NCBI GenBank assembly: GCA_900556405.1
Contig: USPB01000071.1
Coordinates: 1-9,496, forward strand
Length of the DNA stretch: 9,496 nucleotides
Source: an uncultured Actinomyces sp.
GTDB taxonomy: Bacteria; Actinomycetota; Actinomycetes; Actinomycetales; Actinomycetaceae
Reading direction: 5' to 3'
In this document: positions 1 to 6,078 of the stretch, in pieces
How the letters are laid out: every line of letters begins with the position of its first letter
How positions within the stretch are numbered: the first letter of the stretch is position 1
Notes under the pieces: model-generated
The model's input: only the letters and a program-made list of their open reading frames with translations
Database searches by the model: none
Told to the model about the DNA's origin: nothing
Position numbers and translations under genes: made by a program

Positions 1-785
1 AAGTCCGCGGTGCCCTTGAGGACCTTGTGCAGGCTCTTCTCGATGAGGCACATGACGTAGGTGACGGCCAGGGTCGGGATGACCTGCGCTTGGTAGCCGA
101 TCTTGGCAACGTCCATGCCGAAGATGTGCCAGTAGCTAACCTGTGCCTCACCGGCGAGCGCCGCGCCCGTATTCCAGGCGTTGAGCAGGTCAGAGGAAAC
201 CATGGCCGCGCCGATCGCAGCGCCAAGGTAGACGTTGCCGCCGAAACGCTTAGCGGCGGAGAAGCCGACGAGGACCGGCAGCGAGGCGAAGGCCGCGGAG
301 GAAACCATGTTGATGAGGGCCGCGTAATCCGCGATGCCCGGGTACATCTGGGTCAGCGACTGCTCGCCGAAGAGGCCCTCAGCGGTCATGACGTTGTTGA
401 TGGCCATCATCAGACCGCCGGCGACCAGCGCCGGGAGGATCGGGACGAAGATGTCGGCGATCATCTTGATGAAGCGCGAGAAGATGTTGCCACCCTTTTC
501 GGCTTCTTCCTTCGCCTCGTCCTTGGAGACCTCGCGCACGCCGTGGTCGGCGACCATGTGGTCGTAGACCTGGTCGACATCGCCGGGGCCTACGATGATC
601 TGGAACATGCCGCCGGCGGCGAATGTGCCCTTCAGATCTTCGTTGTCGTCAAGGGCCTGCTGGTTAATCTTGGATTCGTCCGCGATCACCAGGCGGAGAC
701 GGGTTGCGCAGTGTGCTGCTGCGCTGATGTTGGAGGCGCCGCCGACTGCTTCGACGACTTCTCCTGCCACCTTGGCGTGATCCAT
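1..785 (-). CDS. scrA: Sucrose-type PTS EIIBC permease, 3' end off the left edge
   Basis: The gene encodes a membrane permease of the phosphotransferase system that imports and phosphorylates sucrose. 261 codons are visible, with no stop before the window edge. Residues 1-80 form an EIIB domain whose phosphorylated cysteine is C26, in the context AAHCATRLRL. An acidic linker (about 92-105) leads into the EIIC membrane domain, starting at IFVPILPALVAGG. The segment YWHIFGMDVAKIGYQAQVIP near the visible end is typical of the sucrose/trehalose branch. Sucrose is preferred because a GH32 hydrolase gene lies immediately upstream; a trehalose or general beta-fructoside role is the alternative. The ATG at 783-785 is chosen because an upstream in-frame TGA (789-791) excludes a longer start. 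An AAAGGA ribosome site (798-803) lies 12 nt upstream, a rather long spacing. The gene has its own promoter and operator-like palindrome. I see no EIIA domain in the visible part. Family assignment is secure; substrate is inferred. Confidence 0.93.
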   Translation of the reverse strand, partial: MDHAKVAGEVVEAVGGASNISAAAHCATRLRLVIADESKINQQALDDNEDLKGTFAAGGMFQIIVGPGDVDQVYDHMVADHGVREVSKDEAKEEAEKGGNIFSRFIKMIADIFVPILPALVAGGLMMAINNVMTAEGLFGEQSLTQMYPGIADYAALINMVSSAAFASLPVLVGFSAAKRFGGNVYLGAAIGAAMVSSDLLNAWNTGAALAGEAQVSYWHIFGMDVAKIGYQAQVIPTLAVTYVMCLIEKSLHKVLKGTAD

Positions 786-852
786 CGCTGATCACATTCC
801 TTTCTGAAAACCCCACGCGCAACGCCATTGTTACGCCGCGCTGGGCGGTGTG

Positions 853-868
853 TAGCAATCGATTGACA
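853..868 (-). promoter_or_regulatory. LacI-type operator candidate in front of scrA
   Basis: The core 856-865 is CAATCGATTG, a perfect 10-bp palindrome with a central CG pair, the usual shape of LacI/GalR-family operators. The symmetric flanking T/A pair at 853/868 also matches, while 854-855 against 866-867 does not. The site lies directly downstream of the -10 hexamer and would cover the transcription start, which fits repression lifted by sugar. No regulator gene is present in the window, so a ScrR-like partner is inference. Confidence 0.5.
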
Positions 869-897
869 TACTAGGGTTACATGCCATACTTTGGCAA
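868..897 (-). promoter_or_regulatory. Promoter of scrA (-35 TTGCCA, -10 TAGTAT)
   Basis: Read on the minus strand, TTGCCA (892-897) and TAGTAT (868-873) are separated by 18 bases, a good match to a vegetative sigma-70/SigA promoter. The predicted transcription start falls near 856-862, leaving a leader of about 70-75 nt before the scrA ATG. A short inverted repeat, TGCCA-N5-TGGCA (882-896), overlaps the -35 box. The spacing and box quality are seen directly; activity is inferred. Confidence 0.6.
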
Positions 898-947
898 GGT
901 GATGAGGGAAAATCTCACGCAAGCCGCTGAGAGACCGCCCACATACG

Positions 948-983
948 ACGAGGCCGTGGCCACCCAAGCAGCCACGGCCTCGT
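948..983 (-). terminator. Hairpin terminator after scrB
   Basis: A perfect 13-bp inverted repeat (948-960 with 971-983, arm ACGAGGCCGTGGC) encloses a 10-nt loop. It starts 11 nt beyond the scrB stop codon. No U-tract follows on the minus strand, as is common for actinobacterial stem-only terminators. It should reduce read-through from scrB into scrA, consistent with scrA having a separate promoter. Confidence 0.65.
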
Positions 984-994
984 GCGCGGGTCGC

Positions 995-2461
995 TCAATC
1001 GGCGCGCGCGGCGCTCACGTTCGTCACGGAGGCGGCGCCCGTAAGCGTCACGCCGGAGCCGTCGCCGTTCAGGAAGCTGCGGGTCGTGAAGACGCGCGAG
1101 CCGTCGCCCAGGTAGATCTCGGTGATGGAACGGTCGTGGAGGATTTCCACGCGGCGCGCCTCCCCCGCCTCCAGGGTGACGACGCGGCGGCCGCCGTGGG
1201 GGTAGCGCGTGCCCGTCAGGTCGACGCTCAGGCGCCCCTCTTCAAGAGTGATCACCAGGCCAGAACCTGAGCCAATACCCACGGACAGGGGCCCGTCGTA
1301 GGAAGCGTCGAAGGCGAGACGCCACGAGCGTGAGCCCACCAGCTCAGCAACGCGCGCCCCAGCCTCGTCCCCGGGAGCACCCACGAGGGTCGCGGGCGCC
1401 AGGGGCAGGCCCGGCAGGTACGGGCGGGCGATGACGCGGCCCCCGCGCAGGGTCAGGGCGCGCGGGGCGGTGAAGCAGTGCACCCAGCCGCCGGTCTCGA
1501 TGGAGGGCTGATCGTCCTCGCCAGCATTGCCCGCCCAACCGAAGAGGAGGGTCGGCGCGTCAGGCGAGGAGGAGGCGGAGCGGGCCATGATCTGGGGTGC
1601 GTAGAACTCGGTGCCGCGGTCGAGCTCCTCGAAGGAGCCGTCGGCCCCGCGCAGCTCGGTCCCCACGAGCTCGCCGACGATGGCGACGCACGGGAAAACG
1701 TTCTCGAACCCCTCGCGATCAGGAGTGATGCCCTGCGGGCAGAAGATGAGGACATCACGCGCCTGCCCAGAATCTTCGTCGACGAGGCGCACCAGGTTGG
1801 GACACTCCCACATGTAGCCGAACGCGTCGAAGGCGCCGCCGGCGTCGGGGAAGGTCATCTCACCCTCGCACTCCCACGCGCGCAGGTCCGCGGAGCGATA
1901 GAGCAGGGCCGCACCCGTGAGGTTCTCGCGCTGGACGCCGAGCAGCATGCGGTAGGAGCCGTCCGCGTCGCGCCACACCTGCGGGTCACGGAAATGCGCC
2001 GTGTATCCCTCCGGCTGGCGGCCGATGATCGGGGGCACGTGCTTATCGAAGTGAGCCATATCCGTCGTGGTGACGACGCACTGGGTGGCCTCGCGCTCCC
2101 CCGTCTCGGGATCCTTGTAATTGCCCGTGTACCACAGCTCAACGTGATCGCCGACCTCGATCGCGGTGCCCGAGTAGGCGCCATTCGCGTCCTGGTGGGT
2201 GTCGGGCAGGATCGCGGGGGCATGGTAGTCCCAGTGGGTCAGGTCGCGTGAGGTGGCGTGGCCCCAGTAGACGAGGCGACGCGGGTGCTCAGGCGTGTAC
2301 TGGAAAAACGCGTGATACGTCCCGTCGATCTCAATGAGGCCGTTCGGGTCGTTCAGCCGGCCCACCGGGGGCGCGACGTGAAAGAGCGGGTAGTCGGGAT
2401 CTTGCGGGGCGCGCGACGAGGCCTCGGCAGCGAGGGCGGACGCGAGAAAATCTTCGGCCAT
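995..2461 (-). CDS. scrB: Glycoside hydrolase family 32, sucrose-6-phosphate hydrolase
   Basis: This predicted cytoplasmic enzyme hydrolyses the fructosyl bond of sucrose-6-phosphate, giving glucose-6-phosphate and fructose. All three GH32 catalytic blocks are visible in the 488-residue protein. The nucleophile is D38 in GRLNDPNG, the transition-state stabiliser is D159 in FRDPQVW, and the acid/base is E219 in WECPNLV. Residues 22 to about 330 form the five-bladed propeller and the rest a C-terminal beta-sandwich. No signal peptide is present, which argues against a secreted levanase or invertase. The ATG at 2459-2461 is chosen over a longer start at 2533, because the extra 24 codons read through the intergenic hairpin and look non-coding. 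The ribosome site is weak (GAGG only 2 nt before ATG). The downstream PTS gene supports the 6-phosphate substrate; plain sucrose or fructo-oligosaccharides remain possible. Confidence 0.93.
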   Translation of the reverse strand: MAEDFLASALAAEASSRAPQDPDYPLFHVAPPVGRLNDPNGLIEIDGTYHAFFQYTPEHPRRLVYWGHATSRDLTHWDYHAPAILPDTHQDANGAYSGTAIEVGDHVELWYTGNYKDPETGEREATQCVVTTTDMAHFDKHVPPIIGRQPEGYTAHFRDPQVWRDADGSYRMLLGVQRENLTGAALLYRSADLRAWECEGEMTFPDAGGAFDAFGYMWECPNLVRLVDEDSGQARDVLIFCPQGITPDREGFENVFPCVAIVGELVGTELRGADGSFEELDRGTEFYAPQIMARSASSSPDAPTLLFGWAGNAGEDDQPSIETGGWVHCFTAPRALTLRGGRVIARPYLPGLPLAPATLVGAPGDEAGARVAELVGSRSWRLAFDASYDGPLSVGIGSGSGLVITLEEGRLSVDLTGTRYPHGGRRVVTLEAGEARRVEILHDRSITEIYLGDGSRVFTTRSFLNGDGSGVTLTGAASVTNVSAARAD

Positions 2462-2491
2462 GACCTCACGGTAACACCCCCAGATAGACGA

Positions 2492-2527
2492 GCGCGCGGG
2501 CGGGACGCATCCGTCCCGCCCGCGCGC
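2492..2527 (-). terminator. Perfect 16-bp hairpin between metG and scrB
   Basis: The arms 2492-2507 and 2512-2527 are perfectly complementary over 16 bp, almost all G:C, and enclose the 4-nt loop CATC. The hairpin lies 56 nt beyond the metG stop and 30 nt before the scrB ATG. No U-tract follows in either direction. The simplest reading is a stem-only terminator for metG. Because it sits so close to scrB, it could instead be a leader structure of the scrB messenger. Confidence 0.65.
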
Positions 2528-2572
2528 GCTCACACGTCCATCACACTCATCAAGAGAGGCGACATATCAAGG

Positions 2573-2613
2573 AAAAACCCAGCTCAGGCGCCCGTCACGT
2601 CGTCCGGGTGAGC
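2573..2613 (-). terminator. Weaker terminator-like hairpin with T-tract at the metG stop
   Basis: On the minus strand GCTCA-CCCG (2605-2613) can pair with CGGG (2591-2594) and TGAGC (2582-2586) around a 10-nt loop, with a 4-nt bulge on one side. It is followed by TGGGTTTTT (T-tract 2573-2577). The stem overlaps the metG stop codon. The shape is that of an intrinsic terminator, but the bulge makes it marginal; it may act with the stronger hairpin at 2492-2527. Confidence 0.3.
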
Positions 2614-4425
2614 GTCCGCGTAGCGGGCAAGCTCCTCCTCGACGATGGATTCGTCGAGCTTGACGAACACCGGCGTGGGCTTGGCGATCGGGGTACCGGG
2701 CGTGATCGGGTGACGCTCCCAGGTGGGCACGTTCGTGTAGTCGCCCGTGATGATCGGGTAGCCGTCGCGGCCCTCGAAGTCGGCGGGCAGGACCTGCGGG
2801 TCGAGCTCGGCAACCTCTTCGATGCGAGGCATCGGCGCGATCTCGCCGGCACCGCCCATGACGCGGTCGATGTCGTTGGCGGCGTGGGGCAGGAAGGGGG
2901 AAAGCATGAGGTTGAGGTCGGCGACCGCCTGAGCGAGGGTCCACAGGACAGTCGCGAGGCGCTCACGCTGCTCGGGGGCCTTGAGCTTGAAGGGCTCGGT
3001 GTCGGTCACGTACTTGTTGGCCTCGCCCACCAGGCGCATGGCCTCGGACAGCGCCGCCTTCTGGCGGTGGTGGCGGATCAGGTTGCCGACGGTGTCGAAA
3101 CCGGCCTCGACGGCGTCCAGGAGCGCGCGGTCGATGTCCTCGAGCTCACCGGGGGTGGGGATCTCGCCGAACTTCTTGGCGATCATGGAGGCGGTGCGGT
3201 TGACCAGGTTGCCCCAGCCGGCGACGAGCTCACCGTTGGTGCGGCGCACGAACTCGGCCCACGTGAAGTCGGAGTCCGAGGTCTCGGGGCCGGCCGCGCT
3301 GATGAAGTAGCGCAGGGCGTCGGCCTGGTAGCGCGAGAGGAAGTCGCGCACGTAGATGACGATGCCGTGCGAGGAGGAGAACTTCTTGCCCTCCATGGTG
3401 AGGAACTCGGAGGAGACGACCTCGGTGGGCAGGTTGAGGACACCCAGGTCGCCGGGAGCTCCACCCTTCGAGCCCTGCCCGTTGTAGCCGAGCAGTTCTG
3501 CGGGCCAGATCTGGGAGTGGAAGACGATGTTGTCCTTGCCCATGAAGTAGTAGGACAGGGCCTCGGGGTCGTTCCACCACTTGCGCCAGGCCTCGGGGTC
3601 GCCGGTGCGGCGCGCCCACTCGATGGAGGCACTCAGGTAGCCGATGACGGCGTCGAACCACACGTAGAGACGCTTGGTGGGCTGGTCCTCCCAGCCGGGG
3701 ACCGGGATACCCCAGTCGATGTCGCGCGTCATCGCGCGGGGGCGGATGTCCTCGAGGAAGTTCTGGGAGAACTTGATGACGTTGGGACGCCAGGTGCCGG
3801 ACTTCTCGCGCTCGTCGAGCCAGGCGGACAGGGCCTCGGCGAGGGCGGGCAGGTCGAGGAAGTAGTGGACGGACTCCACGAACTTGGGGGTCTCACCGTT
3901 GATGCGCGAGTGCGGGTTGATGAGCTCGGTCGGGTCCATCTGGTTGCCGCAGTTGTCGCACTGATCGCCACGCGCGCCCTCGGCGCCACAGATCGGACAG
4001 GTGCCCTCAATGTAGCGGTCGGGCAGGGTGCGGCCGGTGGACGGAGAGATGGCGGCACGCGTGACCTGCTCGATCATGTAGCCGTTGTCGCGCACGGTGG
4101 CGAACATGTCCTGGACGACGCGGTAGTGGTTACCGGCGGTCGTGCGGGTGAAGAGGTCGTAGGACAGGCCGAGCGCCACCAGGTCTTCGACGATGAGGCG
4201 GTTGTTGCGGTCGGCGAGTTCGCGGGCGCTCATGCCAGCGCCGTCGGCGGCCACCAGGATGGGGGTTCCGTGTTCATCGGTGCCGGAGACCATGAGGACG
4301 TCGTGGCCGGCCATTCGCATGTACCGGGAGAAAACGTCGGAGGGGACACCGAATCCCGCAACGTGGCCAATATGACGGGGGCCGTTGGCGTAGGGCCATG
4401 CGACGGCGGACAGAATACGACTCAT
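2584..4425 (-). CDS. metG: Methionyl-tRNA synthetase
   Basis: This essential cytoplasmic enzyme charges tRNA-Met, including the initiator, with methionine at the cost of ATP. The 613-residue protein is a class I synthetase. The HIGH motif is exact at residues 18-21, after the usual N-terminal AWPYANGPRHIGH block. A four-cysteine zinc knuckle is present (C143, C146, C156, C159), placing it with the E. coli-type MetRS that carries one knuckle. The KMSKS loop reads KFSSS (348-352). A helical anticodon-binding domain follows. The C-terminus ends without an EMAP-type tRNA-binding domain, so dimerisation through that domain is not expected. The ATG at 4423-4425 is preferred to a TTG four codons upstream, because MSRILSAVAWPYANG matches the family N-terminus. 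It is divergent from pncA and followed by strong hairpins. Confidence 0.98.
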   Translation of the reverse strand: MSRILSAVAWPYANGPRHIGHVAGFGVPSDVFSRYMRMAGHDVLMVSGTDEHGTPILVAADGAGMSARELADRNNRLIVEDLVALGLSYDLFTRTTAGNHYRVVQDMFATVRDNGYMIEQVTRAAISPSTGRTLPDRYIEGTCPICGAEGARGDQCDNCGNQMDPTELINPHSRINGETPKFVESVHYFLDLPALAEALSAWLDEREKSGTWRPNVIKFSQNFLEDIRPRAMTRDIDWGIPVPGWEDQPTKRLYVWFDAVIGYLSASIEWARRTGDPEAWRKWWNDPEALSYYFMGKDNIVFHSQIWPAELLGYNGQGSKGGAPGDLGVLNLPTEVVSSEFLTMEGKKFSSSHGIVIYVRDFLSRYQADALRYFISAAGPETSDSDFTWAEFVRRTNGELVAGWGNLVNRTASMIAKKFGEIPTPGELEDIDRALLDAVEAGFDTVGNLIRHHRQKAALSEAMRLVGEANKYVTDTEPFKLKAPEQRERLATVLWTLAQAVADLNLMLSPFLPHAANDIDRVMGGAGEIAPMPRIEEVAELDPQVLPADFEGRDGYPIITGDYTNVPTWERHPITPGTPIAKPTPVFVKLDESIVEEELARYADAHPDDVTGA

Positions 4426-4433
4426 AGCCCCTA

Positions 4434-4439
4434 ACAATA
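4434..4439 (-). promoter_or_regulatory. Candidate -10 box for a leaderless metG transcript
   Basis: On the minus strand TATTGT fits the actinobacterial TANNNT -10 pattern and ends 8 nt before the metG ATG, so transcription could begin at or near the start codon. The only Shine-Dalgarno-like run, AGGGG, lies 2 nt from the ATG, which is too close for normal use. No good -35 box is seen at 16-18 bp. Leaderless initiation is inferred from geometry. Confidence 0.35.
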
Positions 4440-4495
4440 CTGCGTAGCGCTCACGAACGGGGAACCGGCCGCATGGCGAGGAATTGAAACAGCCC

Positions 4496-4524
4496 TTGGG
4501 CGAGTGTGACCGGGGTGATATTCT
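4496..4524 (+). promoter_or_regulatory. Promoter of pncA (-35 TTGGGC, -10 TATTCT)
   Basis: TTGGGC (4496-4501) and TATTCT (4519-4524) are spaced by exactly 17 bases. The -10 box differs from TATAAT at two positions. The predicted start lies around 4530-4533, inside the inverted repeat that follows. It is the best promoter candidate in the 131-bp region shared with metG. Confidence 0.5.
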
Positions 4525-4526
4525 TG

Positions 4527-4546
4527 AGAAAATTACTGAATTTTCT
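4527..4546 (+). promoter_or_regulatory. AT-rich perfect inverted repeat in the pncA leader, operator candidate
   Basis: AGAAAATT (4527-4534) and AATTTTCT (4539-4546) are perfectly complementary around the spacer ACTG. The element begins 2 nt after the -10 hexamer and ends directly against the GGGAGG ribosome site (4547-4552). It is conspicuously AT-rich for this genome. Position and symmetry suggest a repressor operator, or a small RNA hairpin affecting access to the ribosome site. The regulator is unknown; I do not recognise it as a defined NrtR or NiaR site. Confidence 0.45.
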
Positions 4547-4556
4547 GGGAGGTCCC

Positions 4557-5114
4557 ATGCCCCGCGCTCTCATCATTGTCGACGTTCAGCCCACGTTCTG
4601 CGAAGGCGGTGCCCTCCCGGTGACGGGCGGTAACGCTATCGCCGAGGCCGTGGCCGCCTACGTGGACGCGCACCGCGACGAGTATCAGCTGATCGTGACC
4701 ACGCAGGATTGGCACATCGATCCGGGCGAGCACTTCTCGAAGAACCCGGATTTCGTAGACACGTGGCCCCCGCACGGCGTGGCCGGCACGGACGAGGCCG
4801 AGCTGCACCCGGCGCTCGCGAACGTGCACGCGGATGTGACGGTCAAGAAGGGCCAGTACAAGGCCGCTTACTCGGGCTTCGAGGGAACGACCGAGGATGG
4901 CAAGACGCTGGAGGAGGCACTGCGCGACGCCGGCATCACGGATGTGGACGTCGTGGGCCTGGCGGAGTCGCACTGCGTTGCGTCCACGGCTGTGGATGCT
5001 GTCCACGCCGGATTCCCGACGCGTGTCCTGCGCGAGCTGACCGCGCCCGTGACCGAAGAACTGGGCGCGGTGGCTCGCGAGTGGATGGCGACGGAGGGCG
5101 TCTCGCTCGTCTGA
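4557..5114 (+). CDS. pncA: Nicotinamidase (isochorismatase-fold amidohydrolase)
   Basis: The enzyme hydrolyses nicotinamide to nicotinate and ammonia, feeding NAD salvage through the Preiss-Handler route in the cytoplasm. The 185-residue product is the same size as mycobacterial PncA and aligns with it throughout as far as memory allows. The cysteine-hydrolase triad is D9 (IIVDVQ), K98 (KKGQYK) and C140 (AESHCVAST). The metal-binding residues D51, H53, H59 and H73 are in place (QDWHIDPGEHFS, WPPHG). The block before the catalytic cysteine reads AESHCV where mycobacteria have ATDHCV, a mild change. The ATG at 4557 is chosen over an in-frame ATG at 4506, because GGGAGG (4547-4552) lies 4 nt upstream and the protein then starts as the family does. 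The 4506 start would also precede the predicted transcription start. It stands as a single-gene unit, divergent from metG and convergent with rsmI. Pyrazinamide activation is a known side activity of this family. Confidence 0.95.
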   Translation: MPRALIIVDVQPTFCEGGALPVTGGNAIAEAVAAYVDAHRDEYQLIVTTQDWHIDPGEHFSKNPDFVDTWPPHGVAGTDEAELHPALANVHADVTVKKGQYKAAYSGFEGTTEDGKTLEEALRDAGITDVDVVGLAESHCVASTAVDAVHAGFPTRVLRELTAPVTEELGAVAREWMATEGVSLV

Positions 5115-5131
5115 GCGGATCCCCTGACGGC

Positions 5132-5162
5132 GCCCGGGCCTCGTCGCCGCCCGGGCCTCGTC
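5132..5162. terminator. Repeat/hairpin between convergent pncA and rsmI
   Basis: The 14-bp sequence GCCCGGGCCTCGTC occurs twice (5132-5145 and 5149-5162), a direct repeat with a 17-bp period. Its first 8 bases are self-complementary, so the copies at 5132-5139 and 5149-5156 can pair as an 8-bp G:C stem with a 9-nt loop. The structure can form on either transcript and would serve as a bidirectional terminator. The second copy runs into the rsmI stop codon (5161-5163). Confidence 0.5.
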
Positions 5163-6066
5163 ATTTCGCGGCAAGCGCCGCCTTGTAGAGGTCGTTCTTG
5201 CGCGCGCCCGTCGCCGCGGCCACCTCGGCAGCGGCGTCCTTGAGGCGCATTCCTTCCGCCGCGAGCGCGAGGACCGCTCCGACGTGGTCTTCGGCGCGCG
5301 CGCTGCGCTCGTATCCGGCGACGACAATCGTCACTTCGCCGAGGACGTCGTCGGCGCCGGCCGCGAGCTCGCCGAGCGTGCCGCGGCGCACCTCCTCATA
5401 GTCTTTCGTGAGCTCGCGGCACAGCGCGGCGGCGCGGTCGGCGCCCAGCACCTCGGCCATGCGCGTGAGCGTGGCGGCCGCGCGACGGGGTGACTCGAAG
5501 AAGATGAGCGTGTGCGGGTCGGTGGCCAGGTCCTGCAGGTAGCGCGTGGCCTCCCCGTCCTTGCGCGGCAGGAATCCCTCGAAGGCGAAGCGGTCGGAGG
5601 GCAGGCCGGACAGCGCGAGGGCGACGAGCGGCGCGGAGGGGCCGGGCAGGACGGACAGGGGAACGCCCGCTTCGATGGCGGCGCGAGCCAGTCGGAATCC
5701 CGGGTCGGAGACCGTGGGCATGCCCGCGTCGGAGACGAAGACGACGCGCGCCCCACCCTTGGCGGCCTCGACGATACCCGAGGCCTTGTCGGCCTCGTTA
5801 TGGTCGTGCAGGGCGATCAGTCGGCCGCCCAGCTTGATGCCCAGGCGTGAGGCCAGGGCGAGCGCGCGGCGCGTGTCCTCGGCGGCGACGATGTCCGCCC
5901 CTTCGAGAGCGGCGACGACGCGCGGGGACGCGTCACGCACGTCACCGATGGGGGTCGCGGCCAGCAGGATGGTCCCCGCCTCCTGGCGGTAGGCCTCCTG
6001 CGCGCGAGCATCCTTGGACGTCGAGGCAGCCTCGGGGGCGTTGGTCGTGTCGGTCGCTGCTTCCAT
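5161..6066 (-). CDS. rsmI: 16S rRNA (cytidine-1402-2'-O)-methyltransferase
   Basis: The enzyme uses S-adenosylmethionine to 2'-O-methylate C1402 in the decoding centre of the small ribosomal subunit. The 301-residue protein belongs to the tetrapyrrole-methylase fold. Family signatures appear in order: ATPIGDVRDASPR (37-49), AAEDTRRA, VFVSDAGMPTVSDPG, LPGPSA, FEGFLPRK and FFESPRRAAATL. A C-terminal region from about 255 (GMRLKDAAAEVA...KNDLYKAAL) fits the usual RsmI helical tail. The family core starts near G31, so about 30 polar residues rich in Ala, Thr, Glu and Asp precede it. No ATG or GTG lies between M1 and the core, so the extension appears real. The gene starts 12 nt after the stop of the metal permease. 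Its best ribosome site, AGGAAA, lies about 19 nt upstream inside that gene, so coupling with upstream translation is likely. Confidence 0.96.
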   Translation of the reverse strand: MEAATDTTNAPEAASTSKDARAQEAYRQEAGTILLAATPIGDVRDASPRVVAALEGADIVAAEDTRRALALASRLGIKLGGRLIALHDHNEADKASGIVEAAKGGARVVFVSDAGMPTVSDPGFRLARAAIEAGVPLSVLPGPSAPLVALALSGLPSDRFAFEGFLPRKDGEATRYLQDLATDPHTLIFFESPRRAAATLTRMAEVLGADRAAALCRELTKDYEEVRRGTLGELAAGADDVLGEVTIVVAGYERSARAEDHVGAVLALAAEGMRLKDAAAEVAAATGARKNDLYKAALAAK

Positions 6067-6078
6067 GCCCGTATCGTC

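Noticed and set aside
27..791. 254-codon plus-strand frame at the left edge
   Set aside because: The minus strand reads a clear PTS EIIB-EIIC protein across the same bases; the plus-strand translation is low-complexity.
881..1270. 129-codon plus-strand frame spanning the scrA promoter and the end of scrB
   Set aside because: It reads through the terminator hairpin and antisense to scrB, with no ribosome site and no recognisable product.
1478..2251. 257-codon plus-strand frame opposite scrB
   Set aside because: It lies entirely within the GH32 coding sequence, whose catalytic motifs are intact; no motif is seen in the antisense product.
2462..2533. Longer scrB start at 2533
   Set aside because: The extra 24 residues are encoded mostly by the perfect hairpin and do not match the family N-terminus.
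2608..4434. 608-codon open frame on the plus strand, antisense to metG
   Set aside because: Its translation is Gly/Val/Asp/Arg-rich with no recognisable domain. It mirrors a secure metG gene and is explained by high G+C suppressing stops in the opposite frame.
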